DNA of 64,000 nucleotides from Saprospirales bacterium (GTDB lineage: Bacteria; Bacteroidota; Bacteroidia; Chitinophagales; Saprospiraceae): positions 62,001 through 126,000 of the forward strand of contig JADJBL010000005.1 of assembly GCA_016703765.1 (NCBI GenBank). The letters run 5' to 3'. Below the pieces are notes generated by a model, which was not told the origin of the DNA, ran no database searches, and saw nothing but the letters and a program-made list of their open reading frames with translations. Positions 48,923 to 57,805 of the stretch are shown here, piece after piece. Each line of letters starts with the position of its first letter. The first letter of the stretch is position 1. A program made the translations under genes and the position numbers.

Positions 48923-49828
48923 ATGCAACGATTTGCCGTCATTGACCTGGGCACGAATACTTTCCACCTGCTCATCGTCGAGCAGGATCCCGGTGGGGGC
49001 TTTGTGGAATTGAAACGCGTGCACCACTTCGTCAAACTGGCGGAGGAGGGGATCGCGACCATCGGGAAGGCGGCCTACGAAAGAGGCATCCGCACGATCG
49101 TGGATTTCCAAAATTGCCTGGAGGAATATGGAGTGAAAAAGATGCGCGCCTTCGGCACGGCCGCCCTGCGCACCGCCTCCAATGGGGCCGGGTTCATCCG
49201 GGAAGTGGAGGCCCTGACGGGCATCGCCGTGCAGATGATACCCGGTGAAGAAGAGGCACGCCTGATCCACCTGGGCGTCGCGCAGGCGATCCCGGCATTT
49301 TCCCAGCGGGCGCTGATCATGGATATCGGGGGTGGAAGCGTCGAATTTATTCTGGCCGACGACCGGGAGGTGTTTTGGGCGAGGAGCTTCCCCATCGGGG
49401 TGGCGGTGTTGTACAAGGTGTTCCACCATTCCGACCCTATTTCGGCCGTAGAGGTGGAAATAGTACGGGAGCACCTGGCAGATATGTTGGGGCCTCTGCG
49501 GGAAATGATCCAGCAATATCCCACTACCATGCTGATCGGCGCCTCGGGCACCTTCGACGTGCTGGAAGTCGCCATTGAGGCCGAACGGATCAGTCCGCAT
49601 CACTCCCGCTTTCCGGCCCAGGCTTTCTATCCTTTTTTCCGGAAATTACTGCCCTCCACCGTGGCCGATCGCCTGGCCATGCCGGAAGTACCGAACGACC
49701 GCGCCGAGATGATCATCGTGGCCCTGATCCTGGTCGATTATGTGCTGAACCTGGCGCCCTTCCGGGACGTCCACGTGTCCCGCTATGCCCTGAAAGAGGG
49801 TATGCTGGTGGAGTTGATGCGGGAATAG
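48923..49828 (+). CDS. ppx: Ppx/GppA family exopolyphosphatase
   Basis: 301 residues, the short two-domain form. The ASKHA-type phosphate loops are AVIDLGTNTFHLLIVEQ near the start, and MDIGGGSVEFILADD and LIGASGTFDVLEV further on. AFGTAALRTASNG is typical. It removes terminal phosphate from polyphosphate or pppGpp; the two cannot be told apart here. The stop is one base from the convergent porin gene. Confidence 0.93.
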   Translation: MQRFAVIDLGTNTFHLLIVEQDPGGGFVELKRVHHFVKLAEEGIATIGKAAYERGIRTIVDFQNCLEEYGVKKMRAFGTAALRTASNGAGFIREVEALTGIAVQMIPGEEEARLIHLGVAQAIPAFSQRALIMDIGGGSVEFILADDREVFWARSFPIGVAVLYKVFHHSDPISAVEVEIVREHLADMLGPLREMIQQYPTTMLIGASGTFDVLEVAIEAERISPHHSRFPAQAFYPFFRKLLPSTVADRLAMPEVPNDRAEMIIVALILVDYVLNLAPFRDVHVSRYALKEGMLVELMRE

Positions 49829-49829
49829 C

Positions 49830-51116
49830 TCAGAACATGGCGTTTAGGCCCAATCCGAGCCAGTTGCCGCGGTGAATGGCGCCGAGCTCCGGCTCGTAGT
49901 AATAGGCGTTTCCTTGAAAGCCATCGTAGTAGCCCGAAGGATTGTGCCAGGTATAATGAAGCAGCACCCGGAGCCTGTTTTCGCGCAAGTACCAGTTGAT
50001 GCCCAGGTCGAAGGTGGTTTCGGTTCCGTAAGAAGTCCCCGCCGCGAAAGCGTCTCCTTGCTCCAATCCGTCCTTTGCGCCGGAAAAATGCATGACCATA
50101 AAGACGGGTTCCAGAAAATATCCCTTCGCAAAGGGAATATTGTACCCCGCCCGGGCATGCCATGTCTGGGAAAAGGCGGTGAAATAGCGCAAATACTCAT
50201 TACCCCCAGACCCCACAAACCTGGATCCCGCCCTCCACATCCCGTTCCACTCCGCGTCGAGGTTGAGCGGCCCCCAATTGAGCAACGCATCCGCTGATAA
50301 GGCGGCAGATCGGGTGAACTTATCGGTCTCTCCCTGCCATGCGCCTCCACCCGACAGACTAAGCCCTTTGCGCTTTCCGAAGTGGTTGATCTGGTAGCTG
50401 ATCCCGTATGCACTTTGCTCCGGATCGCCCAGCCAAAGGGTGGCTCTGCCCACCAGGAGCGGGGCAAAATTCTTTCCTGTAGGGTTGCTCGCCTGAACCG
50501 GATAGAGGGGGTTGAATACGCCCAGGTTGTAGCCCAGGCCCCATTTTCCGGCCTTTGAAAAGAGCAGGCCCCCGAGGTTGAGACCGGCTGCCCGGCCGTG
50601 GGCATAGCCCACCAGATGGTTTCGGATATAGGATTGCGACATGGCCTTTTCCATCGAATTCACCGCCCAGCCCGAGGTGATGCTCTCCCGGCTCAGCTGG
50701 GGCCGGAAATAGCCTCCCGTCAGGTGAAGGGCCTCGGAGTTTTTCAGGATCTTCCATTGGAGAAAGGCGTCCCAAAGAAAGATCCTGGGCGAGCTCAGGT
50801 TATTCGATTGCCCGATCATGGCAGAGTGCGGGTCCTTGCCCACTCCGTCGAAAGCGGCGATTGCAGTAAAATGGAGAAATTCGAAAGGCCGCCCCCGCAA
50901 GCCGAAGCGGCCCCGCCTGAGGAGGACGTTAAAGCGGTCGTCGACCGGCTCGTATTTCCCATCCTCGTCGTTAAAGACCTCCTGGCCCATGGTGTAGCTC
51001 GACCAGAGCTGGAGTTGGAAGACAGGTTCGATCTTTGGATTTTCTTTTTGGGAGAAAGCGGGCGGAGCCCAACACACCAAGCCGGAAAGGGCTAAGGGAA
51101 TCCAAAGACTTTTCAT
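49830..51116 (-). CDS. Outer-membrane porin-like protein of the sulfur island
   Basis: 428 residues. The signal peptide is LALSGLVCWAPPAFSQ. The mature part is a barrel of many strands (FNVLLRRGRFGLRGRPFEFL, HFTAIAAFDGVG, DAFLQWKILKNSEALHLTGG, YFRPQLSRES) ending GNWLGLGLNAMF with a terminal Phe. It resembles phosphate-selective porin-type (PorO/P) proteins. It starts 3 bases after the second YeeE-type half, so it is the last gene of the trx-yeeE-yeeE-porin unit and may let sulfur oxyanions cross the outer membrane. Confidence 0.8.
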   Translation of the reverse strand: MKSLWIPLALSGLVCWAPPAFSQKENPKIEPVFQLQLWSSYTMGQEVFNDEDGKYEPVDDRFNVLLRRGRFGLRGRPFEFLHFTAIAAFDGVGKDPHSAMIGQSNNLSSPRIFLWDAFLQWKILKNSEALHLTGGYFRPQLSRESITSGWAVNSMEKAMSQSYIRNHLVGYAHGRAAGLNLGGLLFSKAGKWGLGYNLGVFNPLYPVQASNPTGKNFAPLLVGRATLWLGDPEQSAYGISYQINHFGKRKGLSLSGGGAWQGETDKFTRSAALSADALLNWGPLNLDAEWNGMWRAGSRFVGSGGNEYLRYFTAFSQTWHARAGYNIPFAKGYFLEPVFMVMHFSGAKDGLEQGDAFAAGTSYGTETTFDLGINWYLRENRLRVLLHYTWHNPSGYYDGFQGNAYYYEPELGAIHRGNWLGLGLNAMF

Positions 51117-51119
51117 CTG

Positions 51120-51545
51120 CTAATGCGGCAATTTATCCTTGACTACGCCGTAGACAAAAGTACCTAAAGTGGCGCTGACCAGGAAGATCAGGGCGAATAA
51201 AAAGCCGTTGCCGAGGAGTGCGAACATGGGCCCCGGGCAGGAACCGGTAATGGCCCATCCCAGCCCGAAAATTCCGCCTGCAAGCAGGTGGCGGGTGGGG
51301 TTGAGCTTCATCGGGGTGTAACTCACTTCTTTCCCCTCCAGGGTCTTGACCCGGTATTTTTTCATCAAATAGATCAACCCGGCGCCCAGCACCACGGCGG
51401 TGCCGATGATGCCATACATGTGAAAGCTCTCGAAACGAAACATTTCGATGATGCGAAACCAGGATGCGGCCTCGGATTTGATCAAAATGACGCCGAAAAA
51501 GATCCCCACTATGAAGAAGCTTACAATTTTCATCATTGAAGTCAT
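51120..51545 (-). CDS. YeeE/YedE family half-transporter, second half
   Basis: 141 residues with four membrane segments (IVSFFIVGIFFGVILI, MYGIIGTAVVLGAGLIYLM, HLLAGGIFGLGWAITGSCPG, NGFLFALIFLVSATLGTFVY). The conserved Cys lies in GWAITGSCPGPM. Full-length YeeE proteins, such as the thiosulfate transporter TsuA, have two such halves. Here the halves are separate genes, 6 bases apart, as in PmpA/PmpB. The pair probably moves thiosulfate or another sulfur species through the inner membrane. Confidence 0.88.
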   Translation of the reverse strand: MTSMMKIVSFFIVGIFFGVILIKSEAASWFRIIEMFRFESFHMYGIIGTAVVLGAGLIYLMKKYRVKTLEGKEVSYTPMKLNPTRHLLAGGIFGLGWAITGSCPGPMFALLGNGFLFALIFLVSATLGTFVYGVVKDKLPH

Positions 51546-51551
51546 TACTAC

Positions 51552-52148
51552 TTAGAATATAAGCGGAAGAATAAGCCAGGTCATGGTCAGGCCACCGATG
51601 AAAAAACCGATCACGGTGAGCAGGGAGGGCTTCTGGAGGTGAGCCAGCCCGGAAATAGCGTGGCCCGAAGTACAACCGTCGGCGTACCGGGATCCGAATC
51701 CCACAAAGAACCCCCCGAAAACCGCGAGGACGATGCCCCCGATATTCTTGAAATTGAACACCTGGGTGTTAAAGAGGCCGGAGCCTTCCTCAGCGGTTAC
51801 GAAGTATTCGATATTCCAGTCTTTCAAATGCGCGATAGTGGCGCCGGAAATGGCCACCGGGTCGGGGCTGGAGAGGAATTGAGCGGCCAGGTAGCCCCCG
51901 GCCACGATGCCGAGCACGAAGGCCATCCGCCAGTATTCGTCCTTTATATCCACCTTGAAAAACTCGAATTTTTTGCCCGCTCCCGCCAGTGCACAGATGT
52001 CTTTAAACACCATGGAAACGCCCAGGGAGCGTCCCATCCAGTTGAGCAGGGCGAGAGAGAGCGCTATGGCGGCGCCCGAAACAGCCCAGTGCCAGGGTTG
52101 ACTCAGAAATCCGAGTATTCCACCGGCTTCCAAAAAGAGTATTTCCAT
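51552..52148 (-). CDS. YeeE/YedE family half-transporter, first half
   Basis: 198 residues with about five hydrophobic segments (WAVSGAAIALSLALLNWMG, MAFVLGIVAGGYLAAQFL, IGGIVLAVFGGFFVGFGSRY, LLTVIGFFIGGLTMTWLILP). The family signature with its Cys is GSRYADGCTSGHAISGLA. It lies between the thioredoxin gene (38-base gap) and the second half-transporter gene. Confidence 0.9.
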   Translation of the reverse strand: MEILFLEAGGILGFLSQPWHWAVSGAAIALSLALLNWMGRSLGVSMVFKDICALAGAGKKFEFFKVDIKDEYWRMAFVLGIVAGGYLAAQFLSSPDPVAISGATIAHLKDWNIEYFVTAEEGSGLFNTQVFNFKNIGGIVLAVFGGFFVGFGSRYADGCTSGHAISGLAHLQKPSLLTVIGFFIGGLTMTWLILPLIF

Positions 52149-52186
52149 TGTTAATTGTTCGATTTAATGAATTCCTTACCTCCCGA

Positions 52187-52504
52187 TCAGAGCTTCCCCT
52201 CGGCAGCTTCTTCGATCACCTGTTTGAGGGTGTAAGCCGATTGCATGCCGGAGCGTCTCCATTTTACCTTTCCGTCCTTGAACAGCATAAAAGTCGGCAC
52301 CCCCTGGATGCCCATTTGAGAGGCCAGAGCCCTGTTTTGGTCTACGTCTATTTTTACGATCGATGCCTTTTCGCCGATCTCGGAAGCCACTTCCTTCAGG
52401 ATGGGGTTCATGCTCACGCAGGGACCGCACCAGGTCGCGAAAAAGTCAACAAGAACGGGTTTTTCACCGTTTATCAATTCCTGAAAGGATACCTTCTTTT
52501 CCAT
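52187..52504 (-). CDS. trxA: Thioredoxin
   Basis: 105 residues from ATG 52504. A start at 52543 would overlap the -7 promoter box and is rejected. The active site is FFATWCGPC with Cys26 and Cys29. [20 protein letters not shown] and [11 protein letters not shown], with the cis-Pro, complete the fold. No signal peptide is present, so it is cytoplasmic. As first gene of the transporter unit it may reduce persulfides or recycle rhodaneses. The product is one of probably several thioredoxins in the cell. Confidence 0.93.
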   Translation of the reverse strand: MEKKVSFQELINGEKPVLVDFFATWCGPCVSMNPILKEVASEIGEKASIVKIDVDQNRALASQMGIQGVPTFMLFKDGKVKWRRSGMQSAYTLKQVIEEAAEGKL

Positions 52505-52540
52505 TTTAAATGTTGTTGCAGGTGGTGTAAATTTCGGCAA

Positions 52541-52614
52541 CAAAGATATGGCCGCCTGCCTGCCGGGTCAGTGATCTGAATCACCGTCCCGATTGCGAAA
52601 TTCTCCTACCTTGC
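52541..52614. promoter_or_regulatory. Divergent control region: shared GTGA-N6-TCAC site with two -7 boxes
   Basis: The dyad GTGATCTGAATCAC is at 52571-52584 (centre 52577.5). On the minus strand TATCTTTG (52541-52548) is centred 33 bp away and serves trx. On the plus strand TACCTTGC (52607-52614), a weaker box, is also centred 33 bp away and would serve the cysteine-dioxygenase fusion. The dyad has the Crp/Fnr core, and its spacing puts it near -40 from both starts. Confidence 0.7.
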
Positions 52615-52638
52615 AAAGGTTCCAAAACAACAAGTTTT

Positions 52639-54265
52639 ATGGGAAAGAGTTCAGAATTGGCCCTGGACCAGCTGCCTGCCCCGCTCCATAAGATTGCCCT
52701 CGCCATGCAGCCGCTTTACCGGGCCACCCCCGCCGCGATAAGGAAGATCGTCCTGGAAGCAGGCGTCCGCCCGGAAGACCTCCAGGCCTGGGCCGATTTC
52801 GACCACCCCGCAAGCGATAGCTACGGCCGGAAACTGGCCTACAAAGGCGACCATTTCGAGATCATGGTCATGTCCTGGCGCCCCGGCGATGCCTCTGCCA
52901 TCCACGACCACGGCTTCACCCAGTGGGGCGCCGTGCAGGTCTTCGGCCCGGGCGAGCACGCCACCTTCCGCATCGAGGAAGGCGTCATGCATACGGCCTC
53001 CAGAGGCGTTCTTCAGCCTGGACAAGTCATCGCCGTGAGCCACGATCTGATGCACCAGATGATCAACCCGACGACGGACGAGCCTTTTTTCTCCCTCCAC
53101 GTGTATGGCCTGGACCATGAAATCGACAACGTGACCGGCGAGGCCCGGGTGTTCGACGTGGTAAACGGCCAGGTGCAAAGGGTGGACGGCGGCGTGTTCT
53201 ACGCCCTGCCGCCCGAAGGCATAAAATACATCGACGAGGGGCCCCGGGGGGATTTCCCCACCCGGCTCCGCCACCTGGTCGAACTGGCCCGCAGGATGAA
53301 AAAATTTGGACACCCGGACCTGCCACGGATCGCGGACCTGATCTTCTCCGGCGAGCAACGCGAGGAACTCTTTTCATTCCTGCAGGAGATCCTGGACGAA
53401 AACCTCCACCAAACCGACTCGACGGCCTGGTGCGTGATCAACCGGGAGATGAAGGAAGCCGGCCGTTTTCAGGACGAATGGCTCAAAGATTTGCGGGGAG
53501 CGGACCCTTTCCACCAATACGCCGAATGGTACGACGCCCTGGTCGGAAAACCCTGCCTCGACGGCTTCATGGCCAATTACCTCCGGTTTTTTCTGGATCA
53601 TTACGGGGTTGCACTTTCAAAAAGCAGCATCCTGTCGCTGGGCTGCGGGACCGGGCTGACGGAGGAGTTCCTGATCCGCGAGTTGGGAGTGCCCTATGCA
53701 AATCTGGAGGGCATCGATGTGTCGGATGCCATGCTGGAGGTGGCCCGCCGCAGAATACAGGCCCGAAAAGAGGATATTTTCGATCTCGGGCCCTGGGCAA
53801 GGCGGAAAGGATATCGCCTTCAGCGGGCTGAATGTTTTTCAATACCTCGACCACCATCGGCTGGAAGAGGCGATTCGCCGCACCGCCTCCGTGGTTCGGC
53901 CCGGAGGATATTTTCTGGGAGATTTTATCACCCCCGACCATATTCGCTGGTATCCCAACGCGGCATGGTCGCCCGACCGGATGACGATATCCCTTCGCAG
54001 TCCCCTGTTGATAGAAGAGGAAGGGCATATTTTCCAGCAGAGCGAGATCATCAATATTCGCTTTCAGGACGGGAAGATGCGGGTTTCGTACGCCGGCAAG
54101 CATCGGCGTTTTCTGCCTCCCATGCACCGGGTGAGGGGCTATTTTGAAAAAGCTTTTGAGGGGAAAGTAGAGCTTTTCGACGCGCTGAGCCTGACGCCCA
54201 TTCCCGAAAACGCCGACTCCTGCCCCTCCACGAGATATGTGGTGGTGGCGCGGCGGGGGCTATAG
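52639..54265 (+). pseudogene. Cysteine dioxygenase-like cupin fused to SAM methyltransferase, one frameshift
   Basis: The first frame starts at 52639. Residues about 60-180 form a cupin of the cysteine dioxygenase type with metal ligands His89, His91 (SAIHDHGFTQWG) and His139 (VSHDLMHQM). A helical linker follows. A class I methyltransferase begins near residue 330 (ILSLGCGTGLTEEFLI, LEGIDVSDAMLEVARRR). Near 53790-53805 the frame shifts. The rest of the methyltransferase (IAFSGLNVFQYLDHHRLEEA, VVRPGGYFLGDFI, STRYVVVARRGL) runs in the other frame to 54265. The rebuilt protein has about 540 residues. It would oxidise a thiol and methylate some product, but the methyl acceptor is unknown. The last 6 bases overlap the convergent DinB gene. 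Confidence 0.75.
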
Positions 54266-54715
54266 GGCTTTCCGGATGGCCATCATATAGCCCAGGTGCA
54301 GCCCTTCGTGGACGTTGTTAAACTGGATAGCCTCCTCCGGGGTGCCGAGCCGGATGCCGTAGCTGGAAGTGTAGGGGCTGATGCTCTGAAACAGCCCTGC
54401 CCGGTAATCCTCCTCCAGCCAGTCGGGGCTCTCCAAAAGTAATCCGAGCAGCCGGTCTACCTCCTCCGGGCCTACGGGAGGCCCGGGGAAAGTGCCTTTG
54501 CGGAAGGTGTCGACCAGCGTTTGGTCGATGCGGATGGGCAACTTTGCAAGCCCGTAGGTGAGCAATTGCTGGCTGGCCAGCACATGGCCGGCGTTCCAGA
54601 GAATATGGTTGGAAAAACCCTGAGGCTGCTTTTGGACCTGATCGGGAGCGAGGCCTTTGATCAGGTCGGAAATGTTTTTCCGAGTCTGGCGGAGGAGGTT
54701 GAATGCGTAGTCCAT
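54260..54715 (-). CDS. DinB/YfiT-like protein
   Basis: 151 residues from ATG 54715. A start at 54739 would read the end of the rhodanese gene. The four-helix bundle and metal-site histidines are suggested by NHILWNAGHVLASQQLL and FNNVHEGLHLGYMMAI. DinB-type proteins include thiol S-transferases, among them bacillithiol transferases. The gene is 5 bases after the rhodanese lipoprotein stop, so it belongs to the sulfur operon. A thiol-transfer role is therefore plausible but not shown. Confidence 0.85.
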   Translation of the reverse strand: MDYAFNLLRQTRKNISDLIKGLAPDQVQKQPQGFSNHILWNAGHVLASQQLLTYGLAKLPIRIDQTLVDTFRKGTFPGPPVGPEEVDRLLGLLLESPDWLEEDYRAGLFQSISPYTSSYGIRLGTPEEAIQFNNVHEGLHLGYMMAIRKAL

Positions 54716-54720
54716 AGGTG

Positions 54721-55143
54721 TCAATTGCCGGCTTGCCAAGCTAAAATGCCGCCCTGGAGGTTGTAGAGGTTCTTGAATCCCTGGTCCTGCATGAGCTGGC
54801 AGGCTGAAACGCTTCTGCGGCCGCTGCGGCAGTAAACCATATAGGTCTTGTCCTTATCGAGTCCTTTGATTTGTTCGGAAAAGGCGGGATTTTTCACATC
54901 GAGGTTGACGGCGCCGTCGATCTTATCCTGGGCAAATTCTCCGGGGGTGCGCACGTCGAGGATCACCAGATCCGCGTTGTCCTGGCGCAGTTTGTGGAAG
55001 GCCGCCACGTCGAGATCCTGGTAGGGGATGGAAACACTTGTCGTGTTCGCCTGGGTTTCCTGGGCCGTTCCGCTGCAACTGTTGAGCAGGGTAAGCGCGA
55101 GGACAAGGGGCAGGACCGAAAGGAAAGCGAGGATTTTTTTCAT
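54721..55143 (-). CDS. Rhodanese-domain lipoprotein
   Basis: 140 residues from ATG 55143. The signal ends at TLLNSC (Cys23), so the mature protein is lipid-anchored. The rhodanese fold has LVILDVRTPGEFAQDKIDGA and the active-site loop YMVYCRSGRRS, followed by YNLQGGILAWQ. It should transfer sulfane sulfur outside the cytoplasm. It lies 12 bases downstream of the haem lipoprotein gene. Confidence 0.92.
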   Translation of the reverse strand: MKKILAFLSVLPLVLALTLLNSCSGTAQETQANTTSVSIPYQDLDVAAFHKLRQDNADLVILDVRTPGEFAQDKIDGAVNLDVKNPAFSEQIKGLDKDKTYMVYCRSGRRSVSACQLMQDQGFKNLYNLQGGILAWQAGN

Positions 55144-55155
55144 TGAAAAATGCAA

Positions 55156-55752
55156 TTAGTGATTTTGAGATGCCTGGCGCGGCATGCGCATGCTCCAGAT
55201 GCCCCTCACGTCGTCAAGGGCATAGCCGATGGCTTCGTCGTTGGGGTATAGATATTTGATAAAGCTGTAATTCTCTTCCGGGAGGGTTTCTCCCAATTTC
55301 CCGTGGCATTGCAGGCAAAGCGGCTGGACCACGATGGGCTGGTAGTAGGCCACCGTGTGGGCGTCGATCACTTCCAGGAGCGGCTGGAGTTGAGCGCCCT
55401 GGGCGCGCTGTTGTTCGTATTGGGTCAGCACCTCCCGCTCCCTGTCTGTAGGGGCGTTTTTGGCGTTTCGCAGCCGGTTGCTGGTGCGTCTCACATCTAC
55501 CCCGTGCCGCACGGCCAGGGTGTCGACCAAGGGGACGGCGATAAAACTGCAGTACTGGGCGGCCTTCCCCACGCCGCCATCGGCGATGCTCTTGGTGAGC
55601 GCCGAAGAAAGGACAGTGGCCACTTCGGTGACGATATCCTGCCCTTTCCGGGTGAGCAGCGTTTGTTCTGCTTCCGTCAGAGAAGTGGGCTCGGGCTGGC
55701 ATCCGCCTGCGATGGCGAGAAAAAGCGCCATTGGGATAAGGAACCGGATCAT
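55156..55752 (-). CDS. DUF3365-type haem c lipoprotein
   Basis: 198 residues. The lipobox is AIAGGC with Cys18. One haem c motif is seen: Cys146, Cys149 and His150 in QPLCLQCHGKLG. The Tll0287-like/DUF3365 pattern is AAQYCSFIAVPLVDTLAVRH and VRRTSNRLRNAKNAPTDRER. Such domains sense or carry electrons in the periplasm. The gene starts 18 bases after the persulfide dioxygenase fusion stop, within the same unit. A redox role in sulfur oxidation is inferred. Confidence 0.88.
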   Translation of the reverse strand: MIRFLIPMALFLAIAGGCQPEPTSLTEAEQTLLTRKGQDIVTEVATVLSSALTKSIADGGVGKAAQYCSFIAVPLVDTLAVRHGVDVRRTSNRLRNAKNAPTDREREVLTQYEQQRAQGAQLQPLLEVIDAHTVAYYQPIVVQPLCLQCHGKLGETLPEENYSFIKYLYPNDEAIGYALDDVRGIWSMRMPRQASQNH

Positions 55753-55770
55753 CTCGATCAGTTTTATGGT

Positions 55771-57225
55771 TTATGCTACCGCCTCAATCGCGGCGTCGAT
55801 TTCCTCCTGCGGAATGGTCGTCGGGCAGGAGTAATCCGATTTGGGTATCTCTGATTCTTCGATCGCCCGCCAGCCTTCCAGCACATCTACCAGATTTTCA
55901 TACCCCCTCGCCTTGAGGATGGAGCCCATGATCACGGAGCGATAGCCACCCAGGCAATGCAGGTAGTATTTTTCCTCGCGGTCCAGGCGACCCATATTCG
56001 TATTTACGTAATCGAGGGGAAAATTGGCCGCTCCGATCACGTGATGGGAGAGGAATTCGGTGGGTTTGCGCACATCTACGACTCTCCCGTCCAGACCTCC
56101 CTTGGCCATTTCCCGGGCCAGTTCGTTTGCAGAAATGGAGTCGAGGGTATCCATGGGTTTGCCGGCGGCTTTCCAGGAGTCGAAGCCCCCGCTGAGGTAG
56201 CCGAGGGTATTGTCGTAGCCCACACGGGCCAGGCGGGTAACGGTTTCCTCCTCCCGGCCTTCGGGCGCTACGAGCACGATGGGCTGGCGGAGGTCGGTGA
56301 TGAGGGCGCCCACCCAGGGAGCAAAATTGTCGTGAATGCCGATGAATATGGAGCCGGGGATGAATCCCTTCCGGAAATCGTCCTGATGCCGCACGTCGAG
56401 GATCAGGGCGTCCTCGCTTTCCACGAGCTCTTCAAACCGCTGCGGATCGAGGGCCACGACCCCGCGCTCGAGCACGCTGTCGATACTGCTGTAGCCCTGT
56501 TTGTTGAGGGCGGCGTTTTTGGCGAAATACTGAGGAGGAGGCAAAAGGCCGGCGCTGACTTCCCGGACAAACTCCTCCTTGGTCATATCTGCGCGAAGGG
56601 CGTAGTTCGTGAGTTTCTGATGTCCGAGGGTATCCCAGGTTTCTTTACTCATGTTTTTGCCGCAAGCAGAGCCGGCGCCGTGTGCCGGATAGACGATCAC
56701 CTTGTCGGCCAGGGGCATGATTTTATTGCGGAGGCTGTCGTACAGATAACCGGCCAGGTCTTCCTTGGTGAGGGCGCCTGCTTTCTGGGCCAGGTCGGGG
56801 CGGCCTACGTCGCCTATAAAAAGGGTGTCTCCCGTAAAAATGGCGTAGTCTTTTCCTTTTTCATCGCGGAGCAGATAGGTGGTAGACTCCATGGTATGTC
56901 CCGGGGTGTGCAACACCTTGAAGGTCAGTTTGCCCAGGCGGAGTTCTTCCCCGTCTTTGGTCTCGTGTTTTTCGAAATCCGTTTTGGAGTTGGGTCCGTA
57001 GACGATCGTGGCGCCGGTTTTTTTGGCCAGATCGACGTGCCCGGAGACGAAATCGGCGTGGAAATGGGTTTCGAAGATATATTTCAACTTGGCGCCCTGG
57101 CGCTCCAGTTGGTCCAGATAAGGCTGCGTTTCGCGAAGCGGGTCTATGATGGCCGCCTCGCCATCGCTTTCGATGTAGTATGCTGCCGCTGCGAGACAGC
57201 CGGTATAAATCTGCTCGATTTTCAT
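55771..57225 (-). CDS. Persulfide dioxygenase-rhodanese fusion (CstB-like), copy 1
   Basis: 484 residues from ATG 57225. Residues 1-250 are an ETHE1-type MBL dioxygenase with ligands His54, His56, Asp58, His110, Asp133 and His182 (ETHFHADF, HTPGHTMES). Two rhodanese domains follow. The first (272-350) has Ala320 where the sulfur-carrying Cys would be (VLVAPEGREEE). The second (375-455) has Cys424 in YYLHCLGGYRS. This matches CstB, where the middle domain is inactive. It oxidises low-molecular-weight persulfide to sulfite and can form thiosulfate. It has its own -7-like box (57254-57261, one mismatch). Confidence 0.93.
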   Translation of the reverse strand: MKIEQIYTGCLAAAAYYIESDGEAAIIDPLRETQPYLDQLERQGAKLKYIFETHFHADFVSGHVDLAKKTGATIVYGPNSKTDFEKHETKDGEELRLGKLTFKVLHTPGHTMESTTYLLRDEKGKDYAIFTGDTLFIGDVGRPDLAQKAGALTKEDLAGYLYDSLRNKIMPLADKVIVYPAHGAGSACGKNMSKETWDTLGHQKLTNYALRADMTKEEFVREVSAGLLPPPQYFAKNAALNKQGYSSIDSVLERGVVALDPQRFEELVESEDALILDVRHQDDFRKGFIPGSIFIGIHDNFAPWVGALITDLRQPIVLVAPEGREEETVTRLARVGYDNTLGYLSGGFDSWKAAGKPMDTLDSISANELAREMAKGGLDGRVVDVRKPTEFLSHHVIGAANFPLDYVNTNMGRLDREEKYYLHCLGGYRSVIMGSILKARGYENLVDVLEGWRAIEESEIPKSDYSCPTTIPQEEIDAAIEAVA

Positions 57226-57336
57226 GGACGCAGGTTTGTTTGTTCGATTACGACGAAAATAGCGAAAAATCATAAGGATGGAAGATTTTACAAAGTGAGA
57301 ACAAGCAAAACACGATCTCGTTTAAAACGAGTTCAC

Positions 57337-57639
57337 TTAGGCCCTCTTGACGGCTTTTTGTATCGAGCTGACCGCGTGCCATCCGCCTCCGTTGAAGACC
57401 TTGAGGATGCCGCGTGCGCTCAGAAAGTTGGCGGCCATGCCGCTGCGATTTCCCGAGGCGCAGACCAGGATGATCGGGCCCTGCATGTCGAGAAATTCCT
57501 TCACCCGGCCGGGCACCTCGCCCAGGGGCATATTAAACGAACCTTCCACGTGGCCCGCCTGGAACTCCCAGGACTCACGCACGTCGATGATGATGGAATC
57601 GGGTTGCTGAATTAATTCGCGAAGTTGATTGGCGTTCAT
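57337..57639 (-). CDS. Single-domain rhodanese
   Basis: 100 residues, cytoplasmic. DSIIIDVRESWEFQAGHVEG and the active loop IILVCASGNRS are clear. The active loop is six residues long, as in sulfurtransferases. It is the first gene of the unit that continues with the persulfide dioxygenase fusion 111 bases on. A 7-bp-arm palindrome (57317-57331) lies in that gap. Confidence 0.93.
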   Translation of the reverse strand: MNANQLRELIQQPDSIIIDVRESWEFQAGHVEGSFNMPLGEVPGRVKEFLDMQGPIILVCASGNRSGMAANFLSARGILKVFNGGGWHAVSSIQKAVKRA

Positions 57640-57676
57640 ATTTTTTGTCTTATGGTGATTTTTGTCATTGACAGCA

Positions 57677-57721
57677 CAAAGATAAGGGTTATCTCAAAGG
57701 GAAGTCTGTGACGCCCGTCAC
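57677..57721 (-). promoter_or_regulatory. Promoter with GTGA-N6-TCAC site, rhodanese/persulfide dioxygenase unit
   Basis: The minus-strand -7 box TATCTTTG is at 57677-57684. The dyad GTGACGCCCGTCAC at 57708-57721 is centred 34 bp upstream of the box centre. The start codon is 37 bases downstream of the box. The layout is the same as at trx and at the 59.6-kb rhodanese. Confidence 0.75.
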
Positions 57722-57729
57722 TAAAGAAA

Positions 57730-57759
57730 AAGGGTTGAACCCCTGCGGACTCAACCCTT
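57730..57759 (-). terminator. Terminator of the second persulfide dioxygenase unit
   Basis: The arms AAGGGTTGA (57730-57738) and TCAACCCTT (57751-57759) pair with a 12-base loop. On the minus strand TTTTTCTTT follows. It separates the upstream unit from the next unit's control site, only 9 bases away. Confidence 0.75.
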
Positions 57760-57805
57760 CCAATAATAATCGAACAATTTTTCTTCCGGTTGCGTATTCC
57801 GCAAC

